NCBI GenBank assembly: GCA_045531965.1
Contig: JAZSFA010000168.1
Span: 1 to 26,997, forward strand
Reading direction: 5' to 3'
From: CAMEON01 sp045531965
GTDB lineage: Bacteria > Bacillota > Clostridia > Oscillospirales > CAG-272
DNA: 26,997 bases
Position numbers and translations under genes: made by a program. How positions within the stretch are numbered: position 1 is the stretch's first letter; each line of letters starts with the position of its first letter. Positions 21,369 to 26,997 of this stretch are shown piece by piece. The notes under the pieces were generated by a model. It saw only the letters and a list, made by a program, of their open reading frames with translations. It made no database searches and had not been told where the DNA came from.

Positions 21369-22178
21369 ATGTTACCAATTGCCATCCAACTTTACACCGT
21401 CCGCGACCAGGCCGCCGCCGATTTTGAAGGCACCCTCAGAGCCATCAAGACCATGGGCTACGAGGGCGTGGAATTTGCAGGTCTTCACGGCAAGACCGCC
21501 GCTGAGGTCAAGGCTCTCTGCGCCGAGATCGGCCTGACCCCCATCTCCGCCCACGTCCCCTACTACGATATGATCGCCGACCCCAAGGGCGTGCTGTCCG
21601 ACTACGCCGAGATCGGCTGTGAGTACGTGGCTATCCCCTATCTGACCCCCGAGTGCCGTCCCGGTACCGAGGGCTTTGCCAAGGTGGTGGAGAATGCCGA
21701 AATGCTGGGCAAGGTGGCAAAAGAGCTGGGCATGACTCTGCTCTATCACAACCACGATTTTGAGTTTGAGAAGATCGACGGCAAGTACGCTCTTGAGGTG
21801 CTGTACGATACCGTTCCCGCCGACCTGCTCCAGACTGAGCTGGACACCTGTTGGGTGCGCGTGGGTGGCGAGGAGCCTGCCGCGTACGTCCGTAAGTTCA
21901 GCGGTCGCGCCCCCGTGGTGCATCTGAAGGACTATGCGGGCGGCAAGTCCGAGCATATGTACGAGCTGATCGGTATTGAGTCCGAGGACAAGGCCGTGGA
22001 GGAGAATCCCTTCGAGTTCCGTCCCGTGGGCTTTGGCGTGCAGGATATGCCCGCGATCATCAAGGCTGCAGAGGATGCAGGTGCCAAGTGGGTGGTCGTC
22101 GAGCAGGATCAGCCCTCCATGGGGCTTTCTCCCATCGAGTGCGCCAAGAAGAGCATTGAGTACTTGAGAAGTCTTTGA
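21369..22178 (+). CDS. Sugar phosphate isomerase/epimerase-like TIM barrel
   Basis: A 269-residue member of the xylose-isomerase-like TIM barrel family (AP_endonuc_2 fold; IolE/IolH/hydroxypyruvate-isomerase-like). Characteristic segments are IAIQLYTVRDQ at the start, GYEGVEFAGL, LTPISAHVPY, LLYHNHDFEF with likely metal-binding residues, ELDTCWVRVGG, VVHLKDY and WVVVEQDQP (Glu ligand). Metal ligands appear to be Glu, Asp, His and Glu in these strands. The start is ATG 21369 with GGAAGGAG 6 bases upstream; an in-frame upstream extension runs through the hairpin repeat and is excluded. The next gene is a Gfo/Idh/MocA oxidoreductase, a common partner in oxidation-based sugar metabolism. The substrate is unknown. 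Confidence 0.88.
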   Translation: MLPIAIQLYTVRDQAAADFEGTLRAIKTMGYEGVEFAGLHGKTAAEVKALCAEIGLTPISAHVPYYDMIADPKGVLSDYAEIGCEYVAIPYLTPECRPGTEGFAKVVENAEMLGKVAKELGMTLLYHNHDFEFEKIDGKYALEVLYDTVPADLLQTELDTCWVRVGGEEPAAYVRKFSGRAPVVHLKDYAGGKSEHMYELIGIESEDKAVEENPFEFRPVGFGVQDMPAIIKAAEDAGAKWVVVEQDQPSMGLSPIECAKKSIEYLRSL

Positions 22179-22278
22179 TCTTGTTCGGTTTAAGGATCAT
22201 TTGCTTCGAGACAAAGCAAAAATCTCGTTGTTAACCATCTGTTCACACGCGGTTTTCAATGAACTAAAAAATATGGGA

Positions 22279-22284
22279 TATAAT
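22279..22284 (+). promoter_or_regulatory. Probable promoter -10 box for the Gfo/Idh/MocA gene
   Basis: A perfect TATAAT preceded by a weak -35 (TTCAAT, 22255-22260, 18-base spacer) lies 80 bases upstream of the gene. A TTTGCTT/AAGCAAA hairpin (22200-22220) follows the previous gene but lacks a T-tract, so some read-through is likely. Confidence 0.5.
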
Positions 22285-22363
22285 ACCCATAACTGCATGG
22301 CTTTCGTGCGGATTATTAACCAAAGTCAACAAAAAATCTCAAATACAAAGGAGACTTACAACC

Positions 22364-23536
22364 ATGGCTGAAAAAATGGATGCTTTGTTGGACTACTCCG
22401 GCTCCAAGGATGAAAAGGTAGTAGACGCCAACAGAAAAATGAGAGTCGGTATCATCGGTTGCGGCTGGATCGCAGACGCGCACGTTGATTCCTACAAGCG
22501 TATGCCCGACGTAGAGATCGTGGCAGGCTCCGACCTGATCCCCGGTAAGGCCGCCGAGTTCTTCAAGAGACACGGCGTTGAGGGCGTCAAGACCGACTAT
22601 GCTTCCCACAAGGAAATGCTGGACGACGAGTCCCTGCAGCTGGACGCCGTGTCCGTCTGTACTTATAACCGTCAGCACGCAGCTCCCACCATCTACGCTC
22701 TGCAGAAGGGCGTTCACGTTCTCCTTGAGAAGCCCTTCACCGTCACCCTGGACGAGGCCATTGAGGTTATGAAGGCAGAGAAGGAAAGCGGCAAGGTGCT
22801 GTCCATCGGCTTCCAGCCCAGACTGGATCCCAATATGCAGATGATCAAGAAGATCGTGGAGTCCGGCGAGCTGGGTAAGATCTACTACATCCAGACCGGC
22901 GGCGGCCGCCGTCGCGGAATCCCCACCCCCTTCAAGGAGGTCACCTTCATTCGTGACGAGACCGCAGGTCTCGGCGCGCTGGCTGATATCGGCTGCTACT
23001 CCTTGGATATGGTGCTGAACGCCATCGGCTATCCCAAGCCTCTGACGGTCACCGGTTACAAGTCCGACTTCTTCGGCAAGAACCCCACCACTTATCCCAA
23101 TAATCCCGAGTACGCCGCTAAGTTCGGCGTTGACGATTTTGCCGCTGCCTTCATCCGTCTCGAGGGCGGTATCATTCTGGACTTCCGTATCGCGTGGGCC
23201 ATGAACATTGACACCCCCGGTGACACCATCATTCTGGGTACCCAGGGCGGTCTCCGTATTCCTTCCACCGACTGCTGGAACGGCACCGTGGGCGGCGCTA
23301 TGACCATCTATAAGACCATCGGCGGCATCAACTATGAGACCCAGGTGCCCATCATCAACGACGGCGGCCCCAGCCTCTTCGACCGCAAGATCCGCTCCTT
23401 CCTGGACGCTTGCAAGAACGGCACTCAGGCTCCCGTTCCCACCTCTCAGATCATCTACAACCAGGCTATCCTGGACGGTATCGCCAAGTCCGCAGCCCTC
23501 GGCCGCGAGATCGAGATCGAGGTTCCCGAGGTTTAA
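22364..23536 (+). CDS. Gfo/Idh/MocA-family NAD(P)-dependent oxidoreductase
   Basis: A 390-residue dehydrogenase with a Rossmann fold. GIIGCGWIADAHVDSY (from about residue 29) is the dinucleotide-binding motif; LLEKPFTVTLDEA is the family's EKP motif with the catalytic Lys; the C-terminal half, with GALADIGCYSLDMVL, carries the usual substrate-binding His/Tyr region of the GFO_IDH_MocA_C domain. About 25 polar residues precede the Rossmann fold, a short extension. AAGGAG lies about 10 bases before the ATG. Its neighbour is the TIM-barrel isomerase, and such pairs are seen in inositol or keto-sugar pathways. The exact sugar cannot be told. Confidence 0.92.
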   Translation: MAEKMDALLDYSGSKDEKVVDANRKMRVGIIGCGWIADAHVDSYKRMPDVEIVAGSDLIPGKAAEFFKRHGVEGVKTDYASHKEMLDDESLQLDAVSVCTYNRQHAAPTIYALQKGVHVLLEKPFTVTLDEAIEVMKAEKESGKVLSIGFQPRLDPNMQMIKKIVESGELGKIYYIQTGGGRRRGIPTPFKEVTFIRDETAGLGALADIGCYSLDMVLNAIGYPKPLTVTGYKSDFFGKNPTTYPNNPEYAAKFGVDDFAAAFIRLEGGIILDFRIAWAMNIDTPGDTIILGTQGGLRIPSTDCWNGTVGGAMTIYKTIGGINYETQVPIINDGGPSLFDRKIRSFLDACKNGTQAPVPTSQIIYNQAILDGIAKSAALGREIEIEVPEV

Positions 23537-23559
23537 GCTACATTTTGTATAGGCTTATG

Positions 23560-23590
23560 GCCGCACCTGCAATCGTGGGTGCGGCTGTTT
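23560..23590 (+). terminator. Terminator after the Gfo/Idh/MocA gene
   Basis: GCCGCACC (23560-23567) pairs with GGTGCGGC (23578-23585), followed by TGTTTGTATTT. It starts 24 bases after the stop. Confidence 0.75.
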
Positions 23591-23652
23591 GTATTTCGGG
23601 TTGATCAATATGTATGATTTATTCAACGCACCGTTGTAAAAAAATCATTTTC

Positions 23653-23688
23653 AAGTCGCTTTAACCGCGACTTAAAATATGCTATGAT
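23653..23688 (+). promoter_or_regulatory. Promoter with overlapping palindromic operator
   Basis: AAGTCGC-TTTAACC-GCGACTT (23653-23673) is a perfect 7 bp inverted repeat with a 7-base centre that itself supplies a weak -35 (TTTAAC, 23660-23665). TATGAT (23683-23688) lies 17 bases on. This is a natural site for autorepression of the regulator that follows. Confidence 0.6.
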
Positions 23689-23726
23689 ATATATACGGTA
23701 CCGAAACAAAAATGGAGGATCACATT

Positions 23727-24863
23727 ATGAAGGAAACCATGGGACAAATTATCAGAAGGCTGCGAAAGGAAAGAAATCTAACGCAAGAAGAGTTGGCCGA
23801 GCAGTTGGGGGTGACCTGCCAAGCGGTTTCCAAATGGGAAAATGATGGGGGAATGCCCGATATTTCCCAGGTGGTGCCTTTGGTTGCGGTATTCGGAGTC
23901 AGCGCGGATGTGCTGTTCGGAATCACGGGAACAACGGCGGACGAAGAAGTGTGGAAGATCGTCGCGGATGCCGAAAGTATCCAAAGATATGGAGAGCCGG
24001 ACACTTATCTTGCGGCTTACGATGTTCTGATGGAGGGCTTGAAACGGTTCCCCAATCATCTCATTCTGATGAATCGTTGCATGGACTTGGGCTTGTCCCT
24101 TTCTCTGCCTGAAAACGGGTGGATTTATGCGGGAGATCGTGCCGGGCGAATCGCTTTTGAAACTGTCAAGCAAGCAAATTATATTGCTGCAAACTCAAAG
24201 AATATTTCGGATGTGATGAGGGCGCGCCAGGCGTTGGTGTTTTTGTATTGCGCCGAAGAAAAATTCGATCTTGCCATCAGGCAAGCCCAAGACTTCCCGA
24301 CACGCACGGATTTTACACTTTGCTCTCACATGGCTATGGTCGAAGAGCATAGGGGGAATTATCAGCGGGAGGCGGCCTATTTGTGTACGGATATTGCCTA
24401 TGCTCTTCAGACGTTGGAGGATAATGCGATGAGATTGGGCAAGGCTTATTACCATGACGGTAGATATCATGATGCTATCGAGGTGTATCAAACGTATTTT
24501 GGGATCATGAAAGCCATCTTTAAAGATGACTGCCCCCCGCCGTACCACGATTTTGATTCCGGGGACTGTTATCTGCTTCTGGCACAAGCGTATCTTGCCA
24601 TTGGCGAAAAAGAGAAGGCCATGGATGAGGTGGAAAATGCTGTTCGATATTATTTGGATCTGCGTTCTGCCTATGATGAGACTCGCATCAGTTGGAAACG
24701 AATGATGCGAGCTCCCTTGGTGCGAGAGACCGAGAACTTGGCCTATATTTGCAAGGAAGTTATTCAAACACGATTGCTGAATAAGCTATCGGACGAGGCG
24801 ATAGCGCCACTTACAGAGGAGACGCGGTTTATTGCGTTGCTCGATGAGGTTAAGCGTATTTAA
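23727..24863 (+). CDS. XRE-family regulator with helical repeat C-terminal region
   Basis: A 378-residue protein. Residues 2-66 form an HTH_3 domain (IIRRLRKERNLTQEELAEQL, recognition helix VTCQAVSKWENDGGMPDIS, VFGVSADVLFGI). The remaining about 300 residues are helical and resemble TPR-like repeats (LAQAYLAIGEKEKAMDEVENAVRYY; GKAYYHDGRYHDAIEVYQTYF), which commonly bind peptides or partner proteins. ATG 23727 has GGAGG 8 bases upstream; a start 5 codons earlier has no site. This shape recalls peptide-sensing or stress regulators, but no signal peptide gene is seen beside it. Its own promoter contains a palindrome, so it may autoregulate. No neighbouring target operon is evident. Confidence 0.88.
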   Translation: MKETMGQIIRRLRKERNLTQEELAEQLGVTCQAVSKWENDGGMPDISQVVPLVAVFGVSADVLFGITGTTADEEVWKIVADAESIQRYGEPDTYLAAYDVLMEGLKRFPNHLILMNRCMDLGLSLSLPENGWIYAGDRAGRIAFETVKQANYIAANSKNISDVMRARQALVFLYCAEEKFDLAIRQAQDFPTRTDFTLCSHMAMVEEHRGNYQREAAYLCTDIAYALQTLEDNAMRLGKAYYHDGRYHDAIEVYQTYFGIMKAIFKDDCPPPYHDFDSGDCYLLLAQAYLAIGEKEKAMDEVENAVRYYLDLRSAYDETRISWKRMMRAPLVRETENLAYICKEVIQTRLLNKLSDEAIAPLTEETRFIALLDEVKRI

Positions 24864-24900
24864 ATTTGCGCGCAATGGGGGCTATTTTGGGAGTCTTGGG

Positions 24901-24942
24901 TCATTGTATTAAAATAACTCCCCCGCGGTGCGGGGGAGTTAT
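24901..24942. terminator. Shared terminator of regulator and permease genes
   Basis: A perfect 13 bp stem (ATAACTCCCCCGC, 24914-24926; GCGGGGGAGTTAT, 24930-24942) with a 3-base loop. The minus-strand tail TTTTAATAC is T-rich, so it chiefly terminates the permease; on the plus strand the tail is weak. Confidence 0.88.
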
Positions 24943-24964
24943 CCTTATATGTATCTATTGTAGA

Positions 24965-26341
24965 TTACTTTTCTTCCTTTTTATCCTTGATACCCAGCAT
25001 CAGATTAGTCAGGATACCCAGGATCAGGGCGCAAGCGATGGTGGTGAGGGTGACCTCGCCAAAGGTGACCGACAGACCGCCGATGCCCGCGATCAGAATG
25101 ACCGAGACCACGAAAAGGTTGCGGTTCTTTTCGAGGTCAACCTTCTGGATCATCTTGAGACCCGAGACGGCGATGAAGCCGTAGAGAGCCATGCACACGC
25201 CGCCCATGACGCAGGAGGGGATGGTGTTAACAAAGGCCACGAAGGGAGACAGGAAGGAAATAGCGATGGCCATGACGGCGGTGGTGGTGATGGTGATGAC
25301 CGAGGCGTTACCCGTGATAGCTACGCAACCGACCGACTCGCCGTAGGTGGTGTTGGGACAGCCGCCGAAAATGGCGCCCGCGATGGAGCCGACGCCGTCA
25401 CCCAGCAGGGTGTTGTGGAGACCGGGCTCCTCCAGCAGGTCGTGCTCGATGATGGTGGACAGATTCTTGTGGTCAGCCAGATGCTCGGCAAAGACCACCG
25501 CGGCCACGGGAACATAGGCCACGAAGAGGGTGAAGATGTATTCGGCGTTGATCTCCGTGACACCCTTGATGGCCTGCATGAAGGTGAGGTTGGGGACGGA
25601 GATGATAGACTCAAAGGTGAAGGGGGTGAAGAGGCTTGTGATAGGATCAAATTTGATGACCAGCAGGGCGGGGATGTCGGCGACCATACCGATGACGGTG
25701 AAGATGGCGGCAACGGCGTAGCCCGCGAGAATACCGATAATGAAGGGAATGAGGCGAACCATCTTCTTACCGAAGGTGGCGCAGAGCATGGTGACGGCCA
25801 GCGTAACCAGACCGCAGATGATGGCAACGTAGACCGAGCCGCCTGCGGGTGCCTTCTGGAGGTCGCCAATGGCGTTGCCCGCCAGGGAGAGACCAATGAT
25901 AGCCACGGTGGGACCGATGACCACGGCGGGCATCAATTTGGCAATCCACTTGACACCGGCGAATTTTACAATGATGGCGATGATGACATAGACAAGACCG
26001 GCCATGGCTGCGCCGATGATAAGACCGAGGTAACCTGCCTGAATAGAAGCGGCACCGGCGAAGGCGGCGCACATGGGACCGATGAAAGCAAAGGAGGAAC
26101 CCAGGAACACGGGGCTTTTGAAGCGGGTGAAGAGCTGGTAGACCAGGGTGCCGATGCCCGCGCCGAGCAGAGCGGCGGCGGAGCTCATCTCGGGAAGCAA
26201 CTCGGGAGGAATACTGTCGCTGGTGCTGATGATGACGGGAACCACCAGGGTAGCTGCCATGATGGCCAAAAGCTGCTGAATGGCGAAAACGATGATTTGA
26301 CCGAACTTTGGTCTGTCTTTGATGCCGTAGATGAGTTTCAT
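24965..26341 (-). CDS. NCS2-family uracil/xanthine permease
   Basis: A 458-residue inner-membrane transporter of the nucleobase:cation symporter-2 family (UraA/PbuX). The hydrophobic sequence supports about 14 segments. Family motifs include QQLLAIMAATLVVPVI at the start, the short-helix segment FAEHLADHKNLS, GCPNTTYGESVG (the conserved QNxGxx/T-type region), and NTIPSCVMGG. EHLADH and GCPNTT look closer to uracil permeases, but purine import is not excluded. ATG 26341 has GGAGG 11 bases upstream. Longer in-frame starts exist: ATG 26359 without a ribosome-binding site, and ATG 26497 with one, which would read through the leader terminator. I consider these as regulatory, not the mature start. 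Confidence 0.92.
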   Translation of the reverse strand: MKLIYGIKDRPKFGQIIVFAIQQLLAIMAATLVVPVIISTSDSIPPELLPEMSSAAALLGAGIGTLVYQLFTRFKSPVFLGSSFAFIGPMCAAFAGAASIQAGYLGLIIGAAMAGLVYVIIAIIVKFAGVKWIAKLMPAVVIGPTVAIIGLSLAGNAIGDLQKAPAGGSVYVAIICGLVTLAVTMLCATFGKKMVRLIPFIIGILAGYAVAAIFTVIGMVADIPALLVIKFDPITSLFTPFTFESIISVPNLTFMQAIKGVTEINAEYIFTLFVAYVPVAAVVFAEHLADHKNLSTIIEHDLLEEPGLHNTLLGDGVGSIAGAIFGGCPNTTYGESVGCVAITGNASVITITTTAVMAIAISFLSPFVAFVNTIPSCVMGGVCMALYGFIAVSGLKMIQKVDLEKNRNLFVVSVILIAGIGGLSVTFGEVTLTTIACALILGILTNLMLGIKDKKEEK

Positions 26342-26405
26342 GCGATTGTTGTCCTCCATTATTATAATGTATATTTTTAGCGGCGACCCGCTTCGGGACG
26401 GGGGG

Positions 26406-26440
26406 CAAAAAAATAAGTCCGCTACGGTAAGTGAGCGGAC
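26406..26440 (-). terminator. Terminator inside the permease leader
   Basis: GTCCGCT and AGCGGAC (26434-26440 and 26417-26423 on the plus strand) form a 7 bp stem with a 10-base loop, followed on the minus strand by TTATTTTTTTG. It lies about 65 bases before the permease start and would stop most transcripts unless prevented. Confidence 0.8.
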
Positions 26441-26508
26441 GGCGTGGAGACGTGCGGGTGGGTGATATTTGATTTCTGACAATTTCACCTGACGCATCTG
26501 CCGCTCCG
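26441..26508 (-). promoter_or_regulatory. Candidate attenuator/aptamer in the permease leader
   Basis: The RNA from about 26508 to 26437 can form an extended, bulged hairpin: GGAGCGGC, GATGCG and GGTGA on the left face TCACC, GCACGTC and GCCGTCC on the right, around a 19-base loop rich in A. The 3' side overlaps the base of the terminator stem, so the two structures should exclude each other. It does not match the purine riboswitch core or the PyrR loop as I know them. The same RNA also carries an ATG (26497) with GGAG 6 bases before it, which begins an ORF in frame with the permease. Confidence 0.45.
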
Positions 26509-26525
26509 TGATTTTGACCTTATAT

Positions 26526-26554
26526 AGTATAACACACTTTTGGGAAGTTGTAAA
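26526..26554 (-). promoter_or_regulatory. Sigma-A promoter of the permease gene
   Basis: On the minus strand TTTACA (26549-26554), a 17-base spacer and TATACT (26526-26531). The start near 26519 gives a leader of about 178 bases. Confidence 0.82.
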
Positions 26555-26571
26555 GGGGAAAAGTGAGGATT

Positions 26572-26600
26572 TTGAGGCTTTTTGCAAAACGTGGTACAAT
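26572..26600 (+). promoter_or_regulatory. Plus-strand promoter of a short terminated unit
   Basis: TTGAGG (26572-26577), a 17-base spacer and TACAAT (26595-26600), about 20 bases from the -35 of the divergent permease promoter. It would drive a transcript of about 65 bases ending at the hairpin at 26643-26673. Confidence 0.55.
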
Positions 26601-26642
26601 GATATGAGCAAATTGAAAAAGGGGAGGGGGACATAGACCCGT

Positions 26643-26673
26643 GAAAGCGGCGGCGTAAGGGCTTTCGATTTTT
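26643..26673 (+). terminator. Short hairpin terminator
   Basis: GAAAGC (26643-26648) pairs with GCTTTC (26661-26666), followed by GATTTTT. It overlaps a five-codon ORF GTG AAA GCG GCG GCG TAA (26641-26658) that has a GGGGAGGGGG stretch 10 bases upstream. The stem is only 6 bp, so confidence is moderate. Confidence 0.45.
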
Positions 26674-26760
26674 GGCTTTGTGCAATTGGTACAAAACGAG
26701 ATCGCGGAAATAGTCCAAATCAAACAATCCTCCAAATTGAATTTTTTTGCCAAAAAACGC

Positions 26761-26789
26761 TTGACAAACCCCAACGAAAGTGATATAAT
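26761..26789 (+). promoter_or_regulatory. Putative rRNA operon promoter P1
   Basis: TTGACA (26761-26766), a 17-base spacer and TATAAT (26784-26789) are both perfect. An A/T-rich stretch at 26731-26757 upstream resembles an UP element. Confidence 0.85.
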
Positions 26790-26865
26790 AGGCAAGCTGT
26801 CAACGAGCGGTGCTTGATTGAACGGCTGCCACAAAAAAGTTTTTAAAAAACTTTTTCAAAACCTC

Positions 26866-26894
26866 TTGACAAAGTGGATAAGATGTGGTATAAT
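26866..26894 (+). promoter_or_regulatory. Putative rRNA operon promoter P2
   Basis: A second perfect TTGACA/17/TATAAT pair (26866-26871, 26889-26894) lies 105 bases after the first. A phased A- and T-tract block (26832-26856) immediately upstream looks like an UP element. Tandem consensus promoters like this are typical of Bacillota rRNA operons. Confidence 0.88.
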
Positions 26895-26903
26895 ACCGAG
26901 GCT

Positions 26904-26997
26904 GTGCACGCGAGAGCGTGCGAGTGAGAATTGATCATTGAAAATTGAACAACAGGAGATAGAAGTACAAGCAAAAGCGAGTGCGAAAATCTCGAAA
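26904..26997 (+). promoter_or_regulatory. Probable rRNA operon leader
   Basis: A GCACGC/GCGTGC hairpin (26906-26921) is followed by ATCATTGAAAATTGAAC (26935-26951), which resembles the boxA-containing pre-16S leader of clostridial rRNA operons, and by CAAGCAAAAGCGAGTGCG. The 16S gene itself would begin beyond the window edge, so this is inference from promoter strength and leader sequence. Confidence 0.65.

Noticed and set aside
24866..26380. Plus-strand ORF of 504 residues rich in Gly and Asp
   Set aside because: It is the reverse of the hydrophobic permease; membrane-protein codons read backwards give such Gly/Asp/His-rich strings, and it includes the terminator.
26342..26611. Long N-terminal extension of the permease
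   Set aside because: The extension crosses the promoter and an internal terminator and does not resemble permease N-termini; only the ATG at 26497 is kept as a regulatory question.
1..26997. CRISPR array, prophage or insertion sequence
   Set aside because: No regularly spaced direct repeats, transposase, integrase or phage structural genes were seen; the repeats present are hairpins and palindromes.

Overview
The window looks like a chromosomal segment of a strictly anaerobic, probably gut-dwelling clostridium (Bacillota, class Clostridia). The signs are near-perfect AGGAGG ribosome-binding sites, many TTGACA/17 bp/TATAAT promoters, a lysine (L-box) riboswitch ahead of dapA, ferredoxin-dependent indolepyruvate oxidoreductase, and GC-rich palindromic intergenic repeats of a kind I associate with gut clostridia. 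The species cannot be fixed from this sequence. I see no phage, plasmid, insertion sequence or CRISPR array.

Layout. 1-1835: the 5' end of a truncated minus-strand gene, a possible 30-residue ORF between two terminators, tRNA-Gln(CUG) with its own promoter and terminator, and the CCA-adding enzyme gene. 1941-7978, plus strand: iorA-iorB (indolepyruvate:ferredoxin oxidoreductase), a class IV aminotransferase, then a large lipoprotein with a GH123/DUF4091-like catalytic region. 8040-13097, minus strand: a lysine/diaminopimelate operon (promoter, lysine riboswitch with terminator, dapA, palindromic repeat, dapB, dapF, an AIM24-family gene, lysA). 13177-16975, minus: a heterodimeric ABC exporter with one degenerate ATP site. 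17030-20121, minus: a sugar operon (aldose-epimerase-like protein, GH99-like protein, ribokinase). 20139-21127: a small membrane protein and a small XRE regulator, divergently transcribed from an intergenic region rich in inverted repeats. 21182-23590, plus: a sugar isomerase/epimerase TIM-barrel gene behind a three-hairpin leader, and a Gfo/Idh/MocA oxidoreductase. 23653-24863, plus: a larger XRE regulator with a palindrome over its promoter. 24914-26554, minus: an NCS2 uracil/xanthine permease preceded by a leader with an internal terminator. 26572-26997, plus: a short promoter/terminator unit followed by tandem strong promoters and a leader that looks like the start of an rRNA operon lying just outside the window.

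How the genes may work together. The aminotransferase and IorAB can interconvert aromatic amino acids, aryl-pyruvates and aryl-acetyl-CoA. The dap genes make diaminopimelate and lysine under lysine feedback through the riboswitch. The sugar genes (GH123-like lipoprotein, GH99-like protein, mutarotase-like protein, ribokinase, TIM-barrel isomerase, Gfo/Idh/MocA dehydrogenase) suggest processing of unusual or host-derived glycans. The least explained parts are regulatory: the permease leader, the hairpin at the iorA start, the divergent XRE/membrane-protein pair, and the tiny terminated unit upstream of the putative rRNA promoters.
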